Program-made: the position numbers and the translations under genes
Assembly: GCA_000611775.1 (NCBI GenBank)
Contig: KK106981.1
Location: 9,321,337 to 9,385,336, forward strand
From: Umbilicaria muhlenbergii
Taxonomy: Eukaryota; Ascomycota; Lecanoromycetes; Umbilicariales; Umbilicariaceae
Reading direction: 5' to 3'
Length of the DNA stretch: 64,000 nt
The notes under the pieces: generated by a model
Told to the model about the DNA's origin: nothing
Database searches by the model: none
What the model saw: only the letters and a program-made list of their open reading frames with translations
Part shown: positions 61,911 through 64,000 of the stretch, one piece after another
Position numbering within the stretch: position 1 is the stretch's first letter
How the letters are laid out: the number at the start of each line of letters is the position of its first letter

Positions 61911-63432
61911 TCACATCTTTGCAAGATCCAGAAGGGAGTAAAACCAAGGTCGCCAAGTCGTCTCTGCCCACTGCACTACCAGGTGCAGAACAGCAATAAT
62001 CTTATAAATGTCAAAGCAATTACGCGTATTGCCAATGTCAATCTTCTGCCAAATAACAGTCCTCCCCTCTTCAGGTGAAGGCTGATGCGAAATAATGAGA
62101 AGATGCCAATCATGGCCTTGCGCAATCACAAGCGGCATTGCCGGAATGCGCAAATTTGCTGCTGCTTCATCCCCTACGAGCTTCTGGAGCCGCTTGAACA
62201 GGGCACTTGTCCAGATGGCGAGCTGGGGCTTACCGTCTGTCCAAGACTTGTCTGATGCTTTTGTCTCGATATTGACTGCGATCGGAGTTTGCCTGACGTT
62301 ATTTGCCGTGGTGTGATTCCAGCTCTTAACTGTCGCGGGCGCGAGAGGTTGTAATTGTAGAAATGCCTTTTTGATCCGATCGTCTGGTACCAACACAATA
62401 CCGTAATCGACAACTCGCTTTGGTAATGAGACTTCGGCGAGGGTAGGAGGATCTATAGAGGCGGTTTTTCTGGACAAAGGGCTATGTCAGCGTCCTGGTC
62501 CAAGGTCCAATATAACATGCATATCATTGTGGGGACGTACAACGATTTCACAGCCAGACGTTGCGCGTAACGCGAGGTTCCTACTGCCATGTTTATCAAA
62601 GCTTTATGTATATCCTCGTTCCAACTGTTCTCGTGCTCTCGGTCGCTCTCGCATTGGATTGCTGCACTGACGAGATTCAGAACAGGTGTCAGATCCGGCA
62701 TGATACCCGTTTCACGGCGTTTGGAGAAGTCGTTAGCCCAGGTGTAATTGAATCGCGTACGATCTCTTGGATCTAAGCGACTTCGAGAACTTCGTAGGGT
62801 TGCCAACTCGCCATCCTATCATTGGCGAACATTAGCTTCGTCGAATCCTGCAAGTCAGAGCGTCATCCTCACATTGTATCCCAGTATCCCAACACCATCC
62901 GCAAGGAGCTGTGCTTCTGCTCGCATCTTCTCCACATTTTCCAGTATGCTCGCCTCCGCGCTTCCAAAGTCGAGAACTTTGATAGGATGCTCAAGGTCTT
63001 CCAGTTGAGCCATCTGTTTCGAAGGACTCATTCGACCACTCTTATGCGACTCCAGCTCAGAATTGGCGGCTGAGCTTTGACTCTGTGCATCGAAAACTTC
63101 AGGTAGCGCAACAGACGATACAACGAACTCCCCCTCTACCATTCCTATGTTGCGCTTCTTTGAAGGCCGGGGCGTCTTCTCTGGGTCGACCAATGTGTTC
63201 CCCTCTTCCATGGCGACTGAGAAGCAACGTTTATGCCACTGAGGGCGCGGAGACCTGGAGTTGCCAGAGATCTGATGGAGGCTAGAAATAGGAGGTAAAT
63301 TGATTCTGTCACCGAGCAAGCGATAGAGTCAGTCGTTCGCGTCTGCAAAGAGAACCGCCAAATCCAGGTAGGGACGTACGCTTCTTGCTGGACACTGCAA
63401 GTTTGATCGATCCAGACTTCGATATCGATCAT
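61911..63432 (-). CDS. PD-(D/E)XK nuclease-like domain protein, four exons, 431 aa
   Basis: Gene model on the minus strand: exon 1 63432-63380, exon 2 63281-62873, exon 3 62815-62541, exon 4 62469-61911. The introns (98, 57 and 71 bp) start GTACGT, GTGAGG and GTACGT, end AG, and join the frames exactly (1296 bp). The N-terminus (MIDIEVWID) and a Ser/Lys-rich linker precede the catalytic-like part. KRVVDYGIVLVP supplies a candidate metal-binding Asp, and PIAVNIETK carries the E-x-K motif, followed by QLAIW. The C-terminus has WQKIDIGNT and WRPWFYSLL. This matches a large fungal family of PD-(D/E)XK nuclease-like proteins of unknown role, common in Pezizomycotina. No internal stops remain, so it is probably intact. 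Splice sites are predicted by eye. Confidence 0.85.
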
Positions 63433-64000
63433 TGCAAGTCAAAACCGTAGGATAGGGAAGGTACTAGACGATGCAATTTGTCGTATACGTTGTGTAACGC
63501 AATACTTATTTGCGCTTGCTTTGTTTACATCGGAGATAAGGAGGACTTATCTGGGGGTGAATTTTGGTGCGTTATTACGCGAATACGCCGCTAAGGCGAT
63601 TACGCCCGACAATAAGCCGCTGAGGCAGTAGGTGGTCACTGGCGCCACCACCCCAGCGTCACAATTTAATTCTGAGGCGCGGAACAACTTCATAGCAATA
63701 TAATCATCACACTCCATCTTTGGTTCACTTGAATCGGTGCAAAATTGACTGAGTTATGAATTTTTTCTTACATGGAGTATATACGCAGTCCTGTAGCCCT
63801 ATTAGTGAACTGTCACGCAACGTCAGCATGGCCGCTACAGGTCTAGAAATTTGAATTTAGAAGCTTTATATCAATCAATTGAAGGCCTCAAAGTATGAAT
63901 AAGATCAGGTGATAATCAATGTTGATATACTACAGACTACCTCAAGTGACTGAGCTCCTCTCCTTCCCTCCTCCTCCCCCTACGCCCTCCACCCCCCCCC
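63433..64000. other. Region upstream of the nuclease-like gene
   Basis: No coding region is recognised. At 63565-63655 there are repeated TACGCCGCTAAGGCGATTACG-like and AAGCCGCTGAGGC words, and a GGTGG...CCACC inverted pair near 63630-63652. The window ends in a C-rich run (from about 63991). This is not a telomere repeat. Confidence 0.4.

Noticed and set aside
63980-64000. C-rich run at the right end as a telomere
   Set aside because: It is a homopolymer-like C run and not the CCCTAA repeat usual in filamentous fungi.

Overview
The window looks like a transposon-filled, AT-rich chromosome segment of a filamentous ascomycete (Pezizomycotina), probably near a chromosome end. About 57 kb (1 to roughly 57,200) is decayed mobile DNA. 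Copies of the same element differ almost only by C-to-T and G-to-A changes, reading frames are broken mainly by TGA and TAA, and CpG and TGG are scarce. This is the signature of repeat-induced point mutation (RIP). The last 6.8 kb is of ordinary composition and holds one convincing intact gene. I ran no searches; family names come from reading translations by eye.

Layout of the left 38 kb. A Ty3/Gypsy element ('A', plus strand, from before the window to 37882) is the host. It was split by a solo LTR (1-259), by Gypsy element C (minus, 3475-18052), by a long chromovirus F (plus, 18927-29414), by Gypsy element D (minus, 30097-36587) and by a solo LTR inside its own 3' LTR (37400-37667). Inside C lies a solo LTR (E), and inside E lies a complete element B (4072-12337), which belongs to the same family as A. 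The main joins are supported by LTR pairs of identical length (276, 230, 122 and 395 bp) and by 5-bp target-site duplications (TSDs).

Middle (37883-50101). A stretch of unclassified decayed repeats is followed by a head-to-tail pair of A/B-family elements on the minus strand (H, 40268-48719, and truncated I, 48720-49833) that share one LTR. A fragment of a hAT-like element follows. A 440-bp block in H and I is identical, although the surrounding sequence has diverged.

Right part of the decayed zone (50102-57200). A broken DUF6589-type gene (plus) faces a broken RecQ-like helicase gene (minus). The helicase gene is split by a 1045-bp hAT-like non-autonomous element with an 8-bp TSD and a 25-bp minisatellite whose interior escaped RIP.

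Ordinary-composition end (57200-64000). It holds a hairpin, repeats built on TGCTCCCT, a scrap of LINE reverse transcriptase and a four-exon gene for a fungal PD-(D/E)XK nuclease-like protein (63432-61911, minus, 431 aa).

The most notable structure is that both Gypsy families carry an extra reading frame on the antisense strand between pol and the 3' LTR. In the A/B/H/I family it is a cysteine/histidine-rich protein of about 177 aa, preserved in length in four copies. In D it is a coiled-coil protein. Element F has a long extra sense ORF after pol.
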